Source: Agrypnia vestita
Lineage: Eukaryota > Arthropoda > Insecta > Trichoptera > Phryganeidae
Length of the DNA: 64,000 nucleotides
Assembly: GCA_016648135.1 (NCBI GenBank)
Contig: JADDOH010000293.1
Span: forward strand, 1-64,000
Reading direction: 5' to 3'
A program made the translations under genes and the position numbers. The notes beneath the pieces are model-generated. The model worked only from the letters and a program-made list of their open reading frames with translations. It searched no databases and was not told the DNA's origin. Positions 11,431-21,849 of this stretch are shown in pieces. Within the stretch, counting starts at the first letter, position 1; every line of letters begins with the position of its first letter.

Positions 11431-11931
11431 GTGATTATTTCAAGTATTTAAATATCGCAACGTAAATTGTAATTTAGTTTAATAAAAAGAAACAAAAACA
11501 GCATTAAGAATCACTTTATTACGCTTCCTCAACTGATACGTCACCTCATATAAGGTTAAGAGTTATTGTAGATTATCCACAGCCAAATGCCTAGTTTTTA
11601 CATTACTGACACCACCCAATACAATCAGCATCCCGAAAAAGATGTAAAGGCAAACGCGTCAAACTAAAGTTCAATAGCTGAGAGACAAAATTCATTAAGA
11701 AATCGAATAAATTATCCCGGAAAATCGCAATAATGCTCGTAATTGTACAATTGGTCATTGTTATGTAACCCAAAATAAATTATAAATAGATGTTAATTGC
11801 AGTAGTATTGCACAACTATAGAGTTATTCTTGTAACTAACTTCTGTTTTACAATTTTGTAAAATGTGATATTTTTATTGATATTTTGTAAAAGGTCTATC
11901 TAATGCCGACAATAAATAAATATAAAGCTAT

Positions 11932-12030
11932 CAGGCGCGTGCAAATTTATAGCTATATCAGGCGCGTACAGTGAGTGCATTGAATCATGACTTTTCTGTA
12001 AATATATATTTTTTGTGAAAAAAAAAAGAA
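11932..12030 (+). mobile_element. hAT-type MITE, one-ended copies in tandem
   Basis: The left terminus CAGGCGCGTGCA occurs at 11932 and again 27 bp later at 11959 (CAGGCGCGTACAGTGAGTGC), followed by the family body 'gaatcatgacttttctgtaa'. The ends match the complete MITE at 39071-39215. No right terminus is recognisable, so these are truncated copies. Confidence 0.5.
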
Positions 12031-12160
12031 TTTTTCGAAAAGCGTTTAACTGAGAGATAAATGCTTTTCGATAAATTCGAGAGTAAAATAAATGATATGT
12101 AAAAGAAAAGAAATCATAATTCTTTTATTCAAAAATTAAATTGGCCCGACAAGAAAACAC

Positions 12161-12195
12161 AATACGCACTATATTTATTATATATAGTGCGTATT
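12161..12195. repeat. Perfect 14-bp hairpin
   Basis: AATACGCACTATAT (12161-12174) and its exact reverse complement (12182-12195) flank a 7-nt loop. The function is unknown. It could be the remains of a foldback element. Confidence 0.8.
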
Positions 12196-12800
12196 AATTA
12201 TGCTGTGATAATAAAAATATGAATATTCTCAATTTTAAGAAACGCAATCGAACATCGTAAACTTGTAAATTTTTATCGTCTTAATCGGTTAAAGGAATCT
12301 GAAAATTCACAAAATATGCTATTAATATTTAGATTTTTTTCGTGTAAAAAAGGCAGGTGTAAACAACACCAACCAACCTTGAATTGGGTAATTTGTAGTT
12401 GCCACCCTATCGCTAATTACACCGGTGTCGGTGATTAAACACCCTACATTATTTTAGCGTTCTGTCGTCAGTGTTTCATTTGTTGAGGTTGTATAATATT
12501 TTATAACACAATTTAATAAATTTGTATTATAATGTCGCCTACGTTTTAAAAAATAATGAGGTAAAAGCTGGTATGAACAACACACTGGAAAGGCGCAAGT
12601 GTGCAAGAATAGGCTGCCACGTTGAGAACACGACGAGAAAATACTATCTGTCTGAGCTTCATGCTATCAGCTTTGTTTTTTTTCTCATTTGCTCGTTCTT
12701 ATAGATTCCTATTGCAAGAACTTTTCTGCTGTGTCGTTTATTATACTGTATTATACTGTACTGAATTATAGGGACTCTAGAACAGGCCATTACCCCGTAC
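12196..12800. other. No gene recognised
   Basis: AT-rich. Two short open frames near 12522-12883 have no recognisable domain and run into the MITE copy. Confidence 0.4.
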
Positions 12801-12808
12801 CTAGATAT

Positions 12809-12930
12809 CAGGCGCGTGCAGTGAGCACATTCAAGCATGACTTTTACTCAGACTTATATTTTGGAAAAAAAAAATCTAAATAAAATATTTACGGGACAGA
12901 ACTATAATATATTAAAATATGAATAATATG
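12809..12930 (+). mobile_element. hAT-type MITE, one-ended copy
   Basis: The left terminus CAGGCGCGTGCAGTGAGCAC is followed by 'attcaagcatgacttttact', a poly(A) patch and an AT-rich body, as in the MITE at 39071-39215. The right inverted repeat is not recognisable. Confidence 0.5.
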
Positions 12931-13679
12931 GTATTAATAATTATTAATTATTATCATGTGGTAGGATAGTGATAGTATATTCGTTAATTTATAAGGGCTA
13001 TAAAAATAAGGGCAGTAATATCCAAAAAACATTTTTAATGCAGTTACCGAGAATTACCAATTTTGTACGTACAGATTTTGAAATTTTATAGAAAATATAG
13101 CTTCATTCCTTCAAACTCATTTTTGCAAATCACAATCAAAAGCATAAAGCAAATCAAAATTACCAGCAATATCTACTTCGACCAATCAACCCGTGATAGT
13201 GAGAGTTGAGACTGAAACATCATAGTAAGATAGCAATATCCGATTAAGTAAATAGAAAAAGCAGCAAAGTCCACTTTTCGTCCACACAATGTCACACAAC
13301 AAATACAGCGATGTGTAAATTTAAAAGTTAAATATTTATTTATACACTTATACAAACAGAAAACTGGGGCGGAAATTTAAAAAAAATATATTTCCAATGA
13401 GATATCCCTATATCTTCCCATAGGTTATAAAGGGTTTATAGATTCCAGAGAAATTTCCGTGATTATCTCAGAAACACCTCACTGAGATATTCCTGCCATT
13501 GCATTTATACTTCATTTAATTATGAAATATACAACATTTTTGAATTTTTAAGGATTTGAAACGAAAATTAAAAAAATGAACATTTTTACCTCTGTTCATA
13601 ATCTATCTCATCTTACACAATTTCACTGAAAATACTACTAAGATATACAATATTCGTAAAACCTTTTAGTATCTTTTCA

Positions 13680-13766
13680 TCCGTGCGCCACTTTCCTAAG
13701 GAAAGTGAAAGCGTGTGAGTACACCGGCACTAACCTTTACTGCCTGCTATTGTATGTATGGTGCAT
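13680..13766 (+). other. Sequence upstream of a candidate TATA promoter
   Basis: A moderately GC-rich stretch just upstream of the TATA-like motif at 13767, with a small inverted repeat (CACTTTCCT / AGGAAAGTG, 13690-13708). If the promoter is real, this would be its proximal regulatory region. Confidence 0.25.
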
Positions 13767-13774
13767 TATAAAAA
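13767..13774 (+). promoter_or_regulatory. Candidate TATA box
   Basis: TATAAAAA, followed by GG, lies 53 bp upstream of an ATG that is followed within five codons by a consensus splice donor. Spacing and order suit an insect class II promoter with a short first exon. No expression evidence is available from sequence alone. Confidence 0.35.
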
Positions 13775-13799
13775 GGAACAGCTTTTCATTTCCGCTCCT

Positions 13800-13834
13800 T
13801 TTGTCCTCCAAATAATACAATGTTTTCGAGAAAA
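13800..13834 (+). CDS. Candidate first exon (five codons, then splice donor)
   Basis: ATG at 13820 starts MFSRK and is followed at once by GTGAGTG, a strong splice-donor match. A TATA box sits at 13767. Very short first coding exons ending after a few residues are common in insect secreted and cuticle genes, but MFSRK is not hydrophobic, so a signal peptide is not evident. I cannot find the second exon. The call rests on TATA, ATG and donor lining up, which could happen by chance in AT-rich DNA. Confidence 0.25.
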
Positions 13835-13839
13835 GTGAG

Positions 13840-14320
13840 TGAAAAAACACATTTCGCTAACTTACATACTCATCGAGCTTTTGTTTGCGGCACGCACGGG
13901 GCGCGGGCGGGCGCGCTGTCAATTTTAAGCGGCTGGGCGAATAAAGGGGAAATTCAACACTTACAGGGTAAAGATCGAATGCTGTGTTGAGTCGAATTTT
14001 TTTGTACGTCCAACTCTTTTATTTCAGTGGCCAAAGAGATCCGCACAACAAATTTGAACATATCCAGAATAAGTCGAACCGAAGCGATGACAAATTTACA
14101 TTAGCACACATTGTTTGTCGGTTAAATTAAATTGAATCGATCATTTTGAATACGAGTCATATCGAAATTTAAAATTTTCAGAAGAATTAAAAAAACTCTT
14201 TAAATTCCATCCAATATTAGTGATGGTAACGTAGTATTTTTTTAAGTTTAGAAGGCTCAAGAAAAAATATTTTCATAATTCTTTTGGAAACCAAGGGGAC
14301 GATACGAGAGGATGATAATT
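13840..14320. other. No gene; short GC-rich patch 13875-13950
   Basis: A run such as 'cacgcacggggcgcgggcgg' followed by 'gcgcgctgtc' stands out from the AT-rich surroundings. If the candidate exon at 13820 is real, this would lie in its first intron. Confidence 0.3.
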
Positions 14321-14785
14321 TTTTTGGATTTTTTATTGGCCAAGTCTGTCTTTTTACTCTCTTTATATTAACTCGTGGCGTCTGCTTGCTTGCCGTCGAA
14401 AAAACTTTGGATCGATTTTTAACCCTTTTCCCGTGATCCAATCGAGCTGAAACTTTGCAAGCAGACTCGTGGCGACGATCAAGAAGATCTATCAAATTTT
14501 CGTTTAAAAATAATAATAATTATAGTATAATTTTGGATTTTTCGAATTTTTTTATTCCTTTCGTAGCGTCACCCGACTCGAGCCCAACGCTTAGTTTAAG
14601 CGCCAAACCTGTTTCCAATAGGAAATGAGAAAGGGAGTATAATAAAAACCTGTTTTTTATGGGTAAGTCTTTTTTAAACCTATTTTTGGAAAAATTATAG
14701 TAATATAAAAGATAAAATAGTATAAAAAGGATGCTTAAAACTTGTCTGGCTGTTCTTACAATATGGCAGAGGGTCATTCGTTGAT
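14320..14785 (+). repeat. Dispersed repeat R1, copy 1
   Basis: Contains two modules that recur elsewhere. The first holds 'actcgtggcgtctgcttgc', 'ttttaacccttttcccgtga' and 'cgtggcgacgatcaagaaga'. The second holds 'atagtataattttggatttt', 'tttcgtagcgtc' and 'gggagtataataaaaa'. Copies lie at 39640-40200 and 63775-64000 (running off the window), with a fragment near 36910-36955. No protein or clear terminus is visible. The phrase 'atccaatcgagctgaaactt' is of a type often seen in Helitron interiors, but that link is inference. Confidence 0.7.
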
Positions 14786-14789
14786 TCCA

Positions 14790-15085
14790 TCCTAGAAAAT
14801 TCCTTATCGTTAGGGATGTACAGATACAGTTTCCTGTTACCTTGCATTTTTCTATATTAATAAGTGCTTTTCCTTGATAAACAGGGTTACTTTCAGGTGA
14901 TAGTTTTAAGATATGGTACCTGGAACTCGTTTCTTTAGAAGAAAATGGTTTCCTATAACCATTTTTTTATACGGAATACAATCCAAATCGATTTATTAGG
15001 GGGAAAAATTTGTTAAAAAGTGATTGTGATCATAATATGGAGTTTTCTAAATGACCGATTCAATTATTTCTTTATTGTATTAAAT
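14790..15085. other. No gene recognised
   Basis: AT-rich. A hAT-like end motif (TAGGGATGTACAGATACAG, near 14812) has no partner that I could find. Confidence 0.4.
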
Positions 15086-15089
15086 ATGT

Positions 15090-15238
15090 ACTTAGTTATT
15101 GGTCGATAAAATGGTCAGGGGTTCGAATCTTTTTTCTGACCAGCAAATAAGTCATATTTTCAAAGCGCAAATGTTGAGCTTGGTTTGAGAATAATAGGAA
15201 TGTGCTTTATTTATTCTGTGCATGCGTATCTACTTTAA
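15090..15238 (+). repeat. SINE family A copy
   Basis: A good B box (GGGTTCGAATC at about 15119-15129), then family blocks resembling 'accagcaaataagtcatatt', 'gagcttggtttgagaataat' and a tail like 'ctgtgcatgcgtatctactt'. The head is shortened. Confidence 0.6.
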
Positions 15239-15239
15239 A

Positions 15240-17634
15240 AACAAAAAATAATTTAAGGGTTAGCATAGAGATAAGAAAGCCTAACTAAAAATACTTTATA
15301 TACAGAATACATTGAAAACTTCCATAAGCCTTTTTTAAAAAGCTTTCTTAATGGAGCGTGATAGAATTTAGAAATTGTGCTGTTTGTTTTTAGGTGTTAT
15401 TTCAATAAAAACGTTCACCCCAAGAAAGTGATTTTTGGAAATAACTTTAAATTTTTAAATTTTTATTGAACCAACATCATTTCATAATCGTGTCTCTAGT
15501 AGATTTCGTTCAATTCTAAAGGGTCCGAAACTCGATGGGTCGTAATACTTTAAAATTATACGTAGCCCTGCTTTCTTTTATTAGGTTTTTATTTAAAGGC
15601 TTTTACGATCAACGGTAGAGTGAGCTGCATTCCACATATCTTCCAAATATCTTCACCTTAAATAAAAAAATACAATAGTAAGCTAACTGAAAGTGAATTT
15701 CGGCAAGCTAATATATATTATATTTCTATATTCAAGCTGACTCATATTATATGGGTATTCCATATTTCTAATTATAATTGAATAAATAAATCAAATGCGT
15801 GAAGAAATTACGTAAGTAACTAATACTAGCTACAAAATTATTATAATTATGAAAAATAAATAAACAAAATTGTATTTCGATAGTCTATTAAGGCATGACT
15901 AATGTAAGATTGTGGCTGACGTTTCGGCTATACGCACCTCTACCCAAAAACTCGTATTCGTAAACTTCAAGTGGAAAGTGAAGCTGAATTGACCTTGAAT
16001 TGGATGAGGTCATGCCCTCTCTCCTATTTACATTTATACGCAGATTAGTTCAACCGCGTTACAGTGGTCATACTATATAATACTCGATTCAATAATTATA
16101 ATTACATGCGAAGTTGTAATCTATTCAGTTTACTTTCGGTAATATTATTTTGTTAAATACGAGTATATTTTCTTAGTTCTGATTGTTTTATTAATAGTTT
16201 TGATTAATTGAATATTTTTTTCCTTCCTTCTGCTTACAAAGAAAACCTGCAAATCCCAATGAAAGATATCATTAATATAAGTTATTTGTGGTGATGTTTT
16301 TATTCTAATACCGATAAATGTTACGATTACCTATCTTTAAAATTGAGAAACAGCGGATTAGTATGCCTTTAGAAGCTAGTTTGTAGGCAGTACAAAGTAA
16401 AGCACTCTGAACATTCTTTCCTTTGAAAAGAAAAGCCTTAAAAGTTATTTACTCGAGTTCTTCATTCGGCAGGCTTGTTAAATTATACTTATTTGTAAAT
16501 TCTTCAGAAGTGCTCAGTATATTTATCATCTTATAAATACGAAAAACGGTTTTTGAGATAGTGCGAAAACGCTTTTTCTTAATACTAGCTAGCTTCAAAA
16601 TATTGAGTTTTATTAACCCACACATGTTTTCATAAGATTTTTATATCAAGATATATATCATCTTCTCCGAGAAGAGACAGTAGAAGATTGTAGGAACGCG
16701 GGAAATATAACCTGGATAATCAGATCTGGTCTATAAACACACCAATATAACAAATGTTGACAGGGCAATATAGAAAGATCTTAAACTCGTAACATAATAT
16801 TGAATCAATCAATGTCAATCTTTTGTATATAATTAATTCATTTTATAATGCCTGCTATTTTAAAATAATAACGAATAAATTTTTTATTAAAAGAGGAAGA
16901 ACTTTATTAAAATAAAAGCTTACGTTTAAGCTATGTAAAAAAAATGAAACAAAAAAATTCACAACCCTACAAATTTATTAAATACGGTTCATTCTTAGAC
17001 CAATTAAGTTAACGAGAATTAACAATCACAATCACCACATTAAATAAGAAATTTTAAAGATAAGCATCAAATAAGGTAACACAATCAAGACAAACTTATT
17101 TAAAAATAGCCATATTTTCAGTTATTAGATATTTTTTAAAAAACCCTTTCATTTCACAATCAGTGAAATAATTTAAATAAATACAGAAAACAATTACTTC
17201 AGGTTGTAAGAAAACAAAACAAATCTAGAAGAATACAAAAAAAAGGAGAATAAAACTTGAATTTTTAAAATGAATTCTGGGTCGTGTTTACCAAGGACTC
17301 TATAGGTAAGAAAATGTATTATCTCACAGTTTTCTGGATATTTTCGTGTGGTCGTATATTTCGGCTAGCCATATTCGACCCATGTACCTTATTAATTATG
17401 GAGCATGCAAACCTTGTGATCAAATTCACATCTCACCATATATGCAATTCTTTTAATAGTTTAAACTGATTTATTAGACACTTCAAATTGTCAAAGTTTT
17501 ATTACACTAGATATAAAACCTGGATGTGTTACAACCTTGTACAAAGATGACAAAAAATATTAACTATTTCTGAGATGCTTTGTAGAACTTCATAAACACA
17601 CCTATGAAAATACGAGTAAATACTAGTTTTTGAT
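15240..17634. other. No gene recognised
   Basis: About 2.4 kb of AT-rich sequence without coding signature, RNA gene or repeat ends that I can recognise. Confidence 0.45.
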
Positions 17635-17695
17635 ACTACTCGTTTAATTTACTTGAAACGCGTTTCGCCTTACAAAGGTATTATCAGTCTAACAA
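17635..17695 (-). ncRNA. Hammerhead ribozyme relic (type I)
   Basis: On the minus strand: CTGATAA (17681-17687; one change from the CUGANGA core, at G8), a short CCTT/AAGG stem II, GAAA (17663-17666), then the self-complementary stem III ACGCGT (17658-17663) and a U at the cleavage position. AGTAGT, a variant of the family's AGTGGT box, lies 16 nt past the predicted cut. The stem I match is poor and G8 is essential, so this copy is probably inactive. Confidence 0.5.
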
Positions 17696-17699
17696 TTGA

Positions 17700-20395
17700 A
17701 CTCAGCAACTTGTATTTATGCGGTATTGTAACAGGATTTGCAAAAACTCTTCAAAATTTCTGTTGAATAATGTTGAATAACAATAATTCTCTTCATTTCA
17801 TGCTCACAAATACATAGTTGTTGAGTAAGAATAATGGCCTCAGAAGGCAAAACGCGATTCCAGTAAGTTAGACAAGTAGAATTAAAAGAAATTTTTCTTT
17901 CCATATGTGTGATGACGGATAATAATTTTATATTTCGCTACTTAAGTTTTGAGAGTAACCGAATCTATCATCGATAGGTGAAGAATTAAATATTATTAAT
18001 CAAGATAAATTAAAGCATTCTCACAGAGACGAAGCGTGAATATGAAAAACATATATGAAAGTTTATTTATACGATGGCCTAGGGCTTACAACCTCTATGA
18101 ACTGGCTTAAGTGACACTCAAGTTTGACTTGTTATTGAAAAATTATTATGAGCTTGTGATTTTTGCAACAATTTTGAAATGGTCAAAATAAATACTCTCA
18201 ATTATTATGTGTTAGTAAATAAGTCGCTTTTACAAAAATATATTTTTACTTGAAGAGACATGGTTTGGAAACAAATAAAGAAAAAACAACGTCTCTTGTA
18301 AGAATGCATTTTGTTTACTAGGGGATTTATTGTGTAATATTAAATACTTAAACTGCATTATAAATTTTTCATAAATATATGCATTTACTTTAGCTGCATT
18401 ATAAATGTTCCGTAGGGGGGCGTACATCCGCTGTATCCCAATCCCCTCGCCTAAAGAAGGGGTTTAGTTAATCGTTGTACAATTTTATACTCTGTGGGTA
18501 TCGTCTAAATTATTGCTTAGAAGGTGAAAAAGTTATGTTTAAAAATCGTTGCACGTCCGGGCTGTCGCGCTCCCACACTTCGTAAATTTGAAATCTACCC
18601 ATCCATTACACGGGTGCTACATACGATGGTTTATAGGATCCCACCCGAGAAGTAACCAACATAACAAAACCGTCAAATAATTGTAAGCCCAAAATATTCA
18701 AGCTCATGGCGCTTAACGCCATGGGAGTATTTTGTTGGTAATGAAATTTGTCGACGATATGTTGAAAATTCTTCTGCAGCACTGTCACTGTTAAAATAAA
18801 ACATGACCAGATTAATATTCAATTTTTGTTTTATTATCAATAAATATCGTAAAATTTGCCAAATATAGTTTATTTTTAATGACGATAAAGATTTACGAAC
18901 TGTGATAATGACAACTACCATAATATCGAAAGGCATTCTTTTTCACCACGTTTCTCACATTCCATAACTCCCTCAATCTACATATATACAGTCGCTATTA
19001 TATGTACTTGCTATGGACCGGGAAAGTGAAATTGTTTTCCGTATTATAATTGGCCGTCTTCATGTATCTTAAAGGGACGTAGTTCTGCAGAAAGCATTCA
19101 ACCCAAAAAGCCTAAAACTGGGTTAATGATTTCTAAAAATTTGAACCAACAAAAACCTATTTCGTCAATATTTAATTTATAATTGTATCTATATTTTCTT
19201 GTATAGGGCTCATCGTACATTTTTTATATTTTTGAAATGTAATTAAAAGAAAAAAACTTTAGTTAAGATTGATATGCGTTTTACGTGTTCGATTCTTTGT
19301 ATAAAATGTCTAAAATGTACGAAAAACAGTACTATTTTCATAAAAGAACTGGTGCTATTCAGACATTAATTTTCGACAAGTTGTTAAATATATCGTTAAA
19401 AAAAAATTAAACGTTCTGTTTCCTATATTACAGTATCCATAAAACCATTGAAACGATTATTTTAATTAAATTTTACAAGCGTACTAAGAAAATTTTACTG
19501 TCATTACTATAAAAACATTCAAAAAATTATACCTCATACTCAAGAATTCGAATTAAATAAATCGTATAGTCTATTAAATTTTTTTTTTTTTCAAATCGGA
19601 CTTCGGTTGGACTGTCTAAATAGCACCACTTCTTTTTCAAACTTTATACAATCAATTTGTAAATAAAATATATGGTCTTTATTTGAAAATTAATTATTAA
19701 GTGTACCAAAGATAACTCTATTGCATGAAAACTAAAATAGTGTTTCGGGGTTATAATTTTTGTTGATGTTATAACAATATATTTGTTCATATTTTTTTAA
19801 AGAAATACTTCAAGAGTAAATGGATCTATCATAATAAAATTTATTCAAAACCTGTTTAGCTATGGGTTTCGCAAAATGAATTAATAAGTTTACTTTAAAT
19901 TTAGCTAATCGAAAGCAAATACAAAAATCGTGTGCTGGGGCCTCTTAATCGACATTTTTTCGTGTAATGACACCATTCAGTTTTTGGGTGCACTGAATCT
20001 ACGTACCAATTTCACGAATTCGCGTTGACTTTCATTGTTTTTTATATCCTCAATTTTCCATTAATCAACTTCATGATTTCGAAATCTTACCTTTCTCATA
20101 TGCGAGCTGCCACATTAATTAACATTTGGTCCCTCGCCACCATCCAACTCTGTTTGCGGTCACTTCACAAACCCAGTAAACATTTAAATATTCCGTATTG
20201 AACTATCGGTAGAAGAATCAAACATAGAATGTTTGACAAGTGTAATGTTCATGTTTAGTGCCAGACAGAAAAATCTTAGGTACCTACATTGATATTTAAT
20301 GTTTTAAACGCTTTAAGTATTATAAATAATATTTTAATAATAAACTTTAATACGTTAACAGCATCTGTGAAAACAAAGTTCTACACAATCAATTT
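17700..20395. other. No gene recognised
   Basis: AT-rich. A moderately GC-rich patch at 18410-18670 holds two short minus-strand frames without recognisable domains. Confidence 0.4.
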
Positions 20396-20396
20396 T

Positions 20397-20575
20397 GTAG
20401 CTTATTATTCTAGTAATTAAGGTACTTGCCTTATGATCCAGTGCTCGGGGGCTCGATCGGTAGGAGGCTACCAAGTACGACCCATTTTATAGCACAAGCG
20501 TTTAGTTTAATTTAAAAATAGCAAGAATATTGATGTGACGCATACTCTGTGTATTTATCGTTTAAAATTAATTAG
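20397..20575 (+). repeat. SINE family A copy
   Basis: The head resembles the A box ('attctagtaattaaggtact'), the B-box region is degenerate ('gggggctcgatcgg') and the body is well preserved: 'cccattttatagcacaagcg', 'tttaatttaaaaatagcaag', 'atattgatgtgacgcatact'. Confidence 0.65.
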
Positions 20576-20873
20576 GCAATCCATCCTGAAAGAACGATTT
20601 AGGCCTCTGTAATCACCTCTTTTAAAAAAATTAGTTGAATTTATCAGCCTGAAGCCTATAATAAAGCCCCGTTAGAGCTTGTCATAAAAGTAGGTACATA
20701 CTGCAAAGACAATAATCATTAATTGTTAAAATGGAAGAAATTTCATTTTAAAAAAGAAAAATTGATTATAATAAATAAAACAATAATGTACACAGTGCCA
20801 TTTTCGTAAAAAAAATCATCTCAAGGACGTTTTACATAAAAATTGTGTAGTTCTCCACTAGAAATTAAATAAC

Positions 20874-21010
20874 TTATTTTACATTAACTGATTGAAATGA
20901 TTTTTTAAATGTGTTATTTGAGTCTTGTTCTAAACACCGTTTCTCATTCAATGGATGAGAGTTCCACACCATTGGACCTGCCGTCGCAAATAAGCATTCC
21001 CTAACCACAA
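20874..21010 (-). pseudogene. LINE reverse transcriptase, C-terminal fragment
   Basis: The minus-strand frame reads ECLFATAGPMVWNSHPL and later NNTFKKSF. The sequence A-x-x-x-WNSLP followed about 15-20 residues on by FKK is the usual C-terminal ending of many non-LTR retrotransposon ORF2 proteins. It is too short to assign a clade. The upstream end abuts a tRNA-like sequence (21005-21075). Confidence 0.4.
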
Positions 21011-21075
21011 CCACCAACTGATACAGGGATTGAACCAGGGACCTTTGGATCTTCATTCTTACGCTCTCTCAACTA
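21005..21075 (-). repeat. tRNA-like segment with intact B box
   Basis: The reverse complement has TTAGTTGAGAGAGCG (A-box-like) and CTGGTTCAATCCCTG (perfect B-box GGTTCAATCC), with tRNA-like spacing. It joins directly to the LINE C-terminal fragment at 20874-21010, an arrangement typical of a SINE that shares its tail with a LINE. It does not fold as a clean tRNA by eye, so I do not call a tRNA gene. Confidence 0.4.
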
Positions 21076-21079
21076 AACG

Positions 21080-21690
21080 TTTAAGGCTGATATACCTCAG
21101 TTAAAGCTAACTAAACACAAAACTTAAAAATAAATTAAACTAATAAAAAAAAGTAAGTTTTTTTTCTTTATATGAATCCAACATCATATGGATATGAAAA
21201 CACGATTCCATAATTATGAGATTTTCCTTAATTTATTCCAAAATAAAATATTGTCCCTACCCTACGGAGGTAATTACGATATTTCGAGGCATCTCAAAAT
21301 TGCAAGTATCTAAAGGATAGATATTCTCCAAAACTGTTCATTTTGAGAACATGCAGATTCGCGAAGAAAACTGTTATATATAAAAAAAAATCGAATATTC
21401 GTTAGTTTGTCCAAGTAACCATGTCGTGGGGGGCAAGTTTCTGGAATCGTGGTAGTAAAATTCATGCCAAAGTTCTGGGTATAAGTGATTATATAAATGT
21501 AGGCAGGCGAACGTTTGCGCGAATAAACTTCGTCCCGTTGTCCCGTTAAGTGAAGTTTGGACTTAGTCCGTACGATTTAGTCGTTTTCCTGAAACGGATG
21601 TGCACTCCAGTTTCAACTTGGCACAGCTGTTGGTCAGAAACTATCTAAAGGAAAATATTATCGGAACTCTTTGAACAGAGAGATATTCAT
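21080..21690. other. No gene recognised
   Basis: AT-rich with no recognisable feature. Confidence 0.4.
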
Positions 21691-21694
21691 GTCG

Positions 21695-21800
21695 TGTACG
21701 TGCTCGTTTGGTGAAGCGGTAAGATAAGTGTCTAGTGACCAAGTGGTCGGGATTTAGAGCTCGTCTTGGGTAATCAGCAAGTTTTATTTTCTTCTCCTTA
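21695..21800 (+). repeat. Degenerate SINE family A copy
   Basis: Contains an A-box-like 'tttggtgaagcggtaagata', 'ctagtgaccaagtggtcggg' in place of the B-box region, and 'aatcagcaagttttattttc' as in other copies. It is heavily diverged. Confidence 0.35.
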
Positions 21801-21849
21801 TGCTGTATTTGGAAAACAGTGCGTAAGTATTTATAATATATGTGCATTC

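Noticed and set aside
14812..14832. hAT-type terminus TAGGGATGTACAGATACAG
   Set aside because: No matching inverted end or 8-bp duplication was found nearby.
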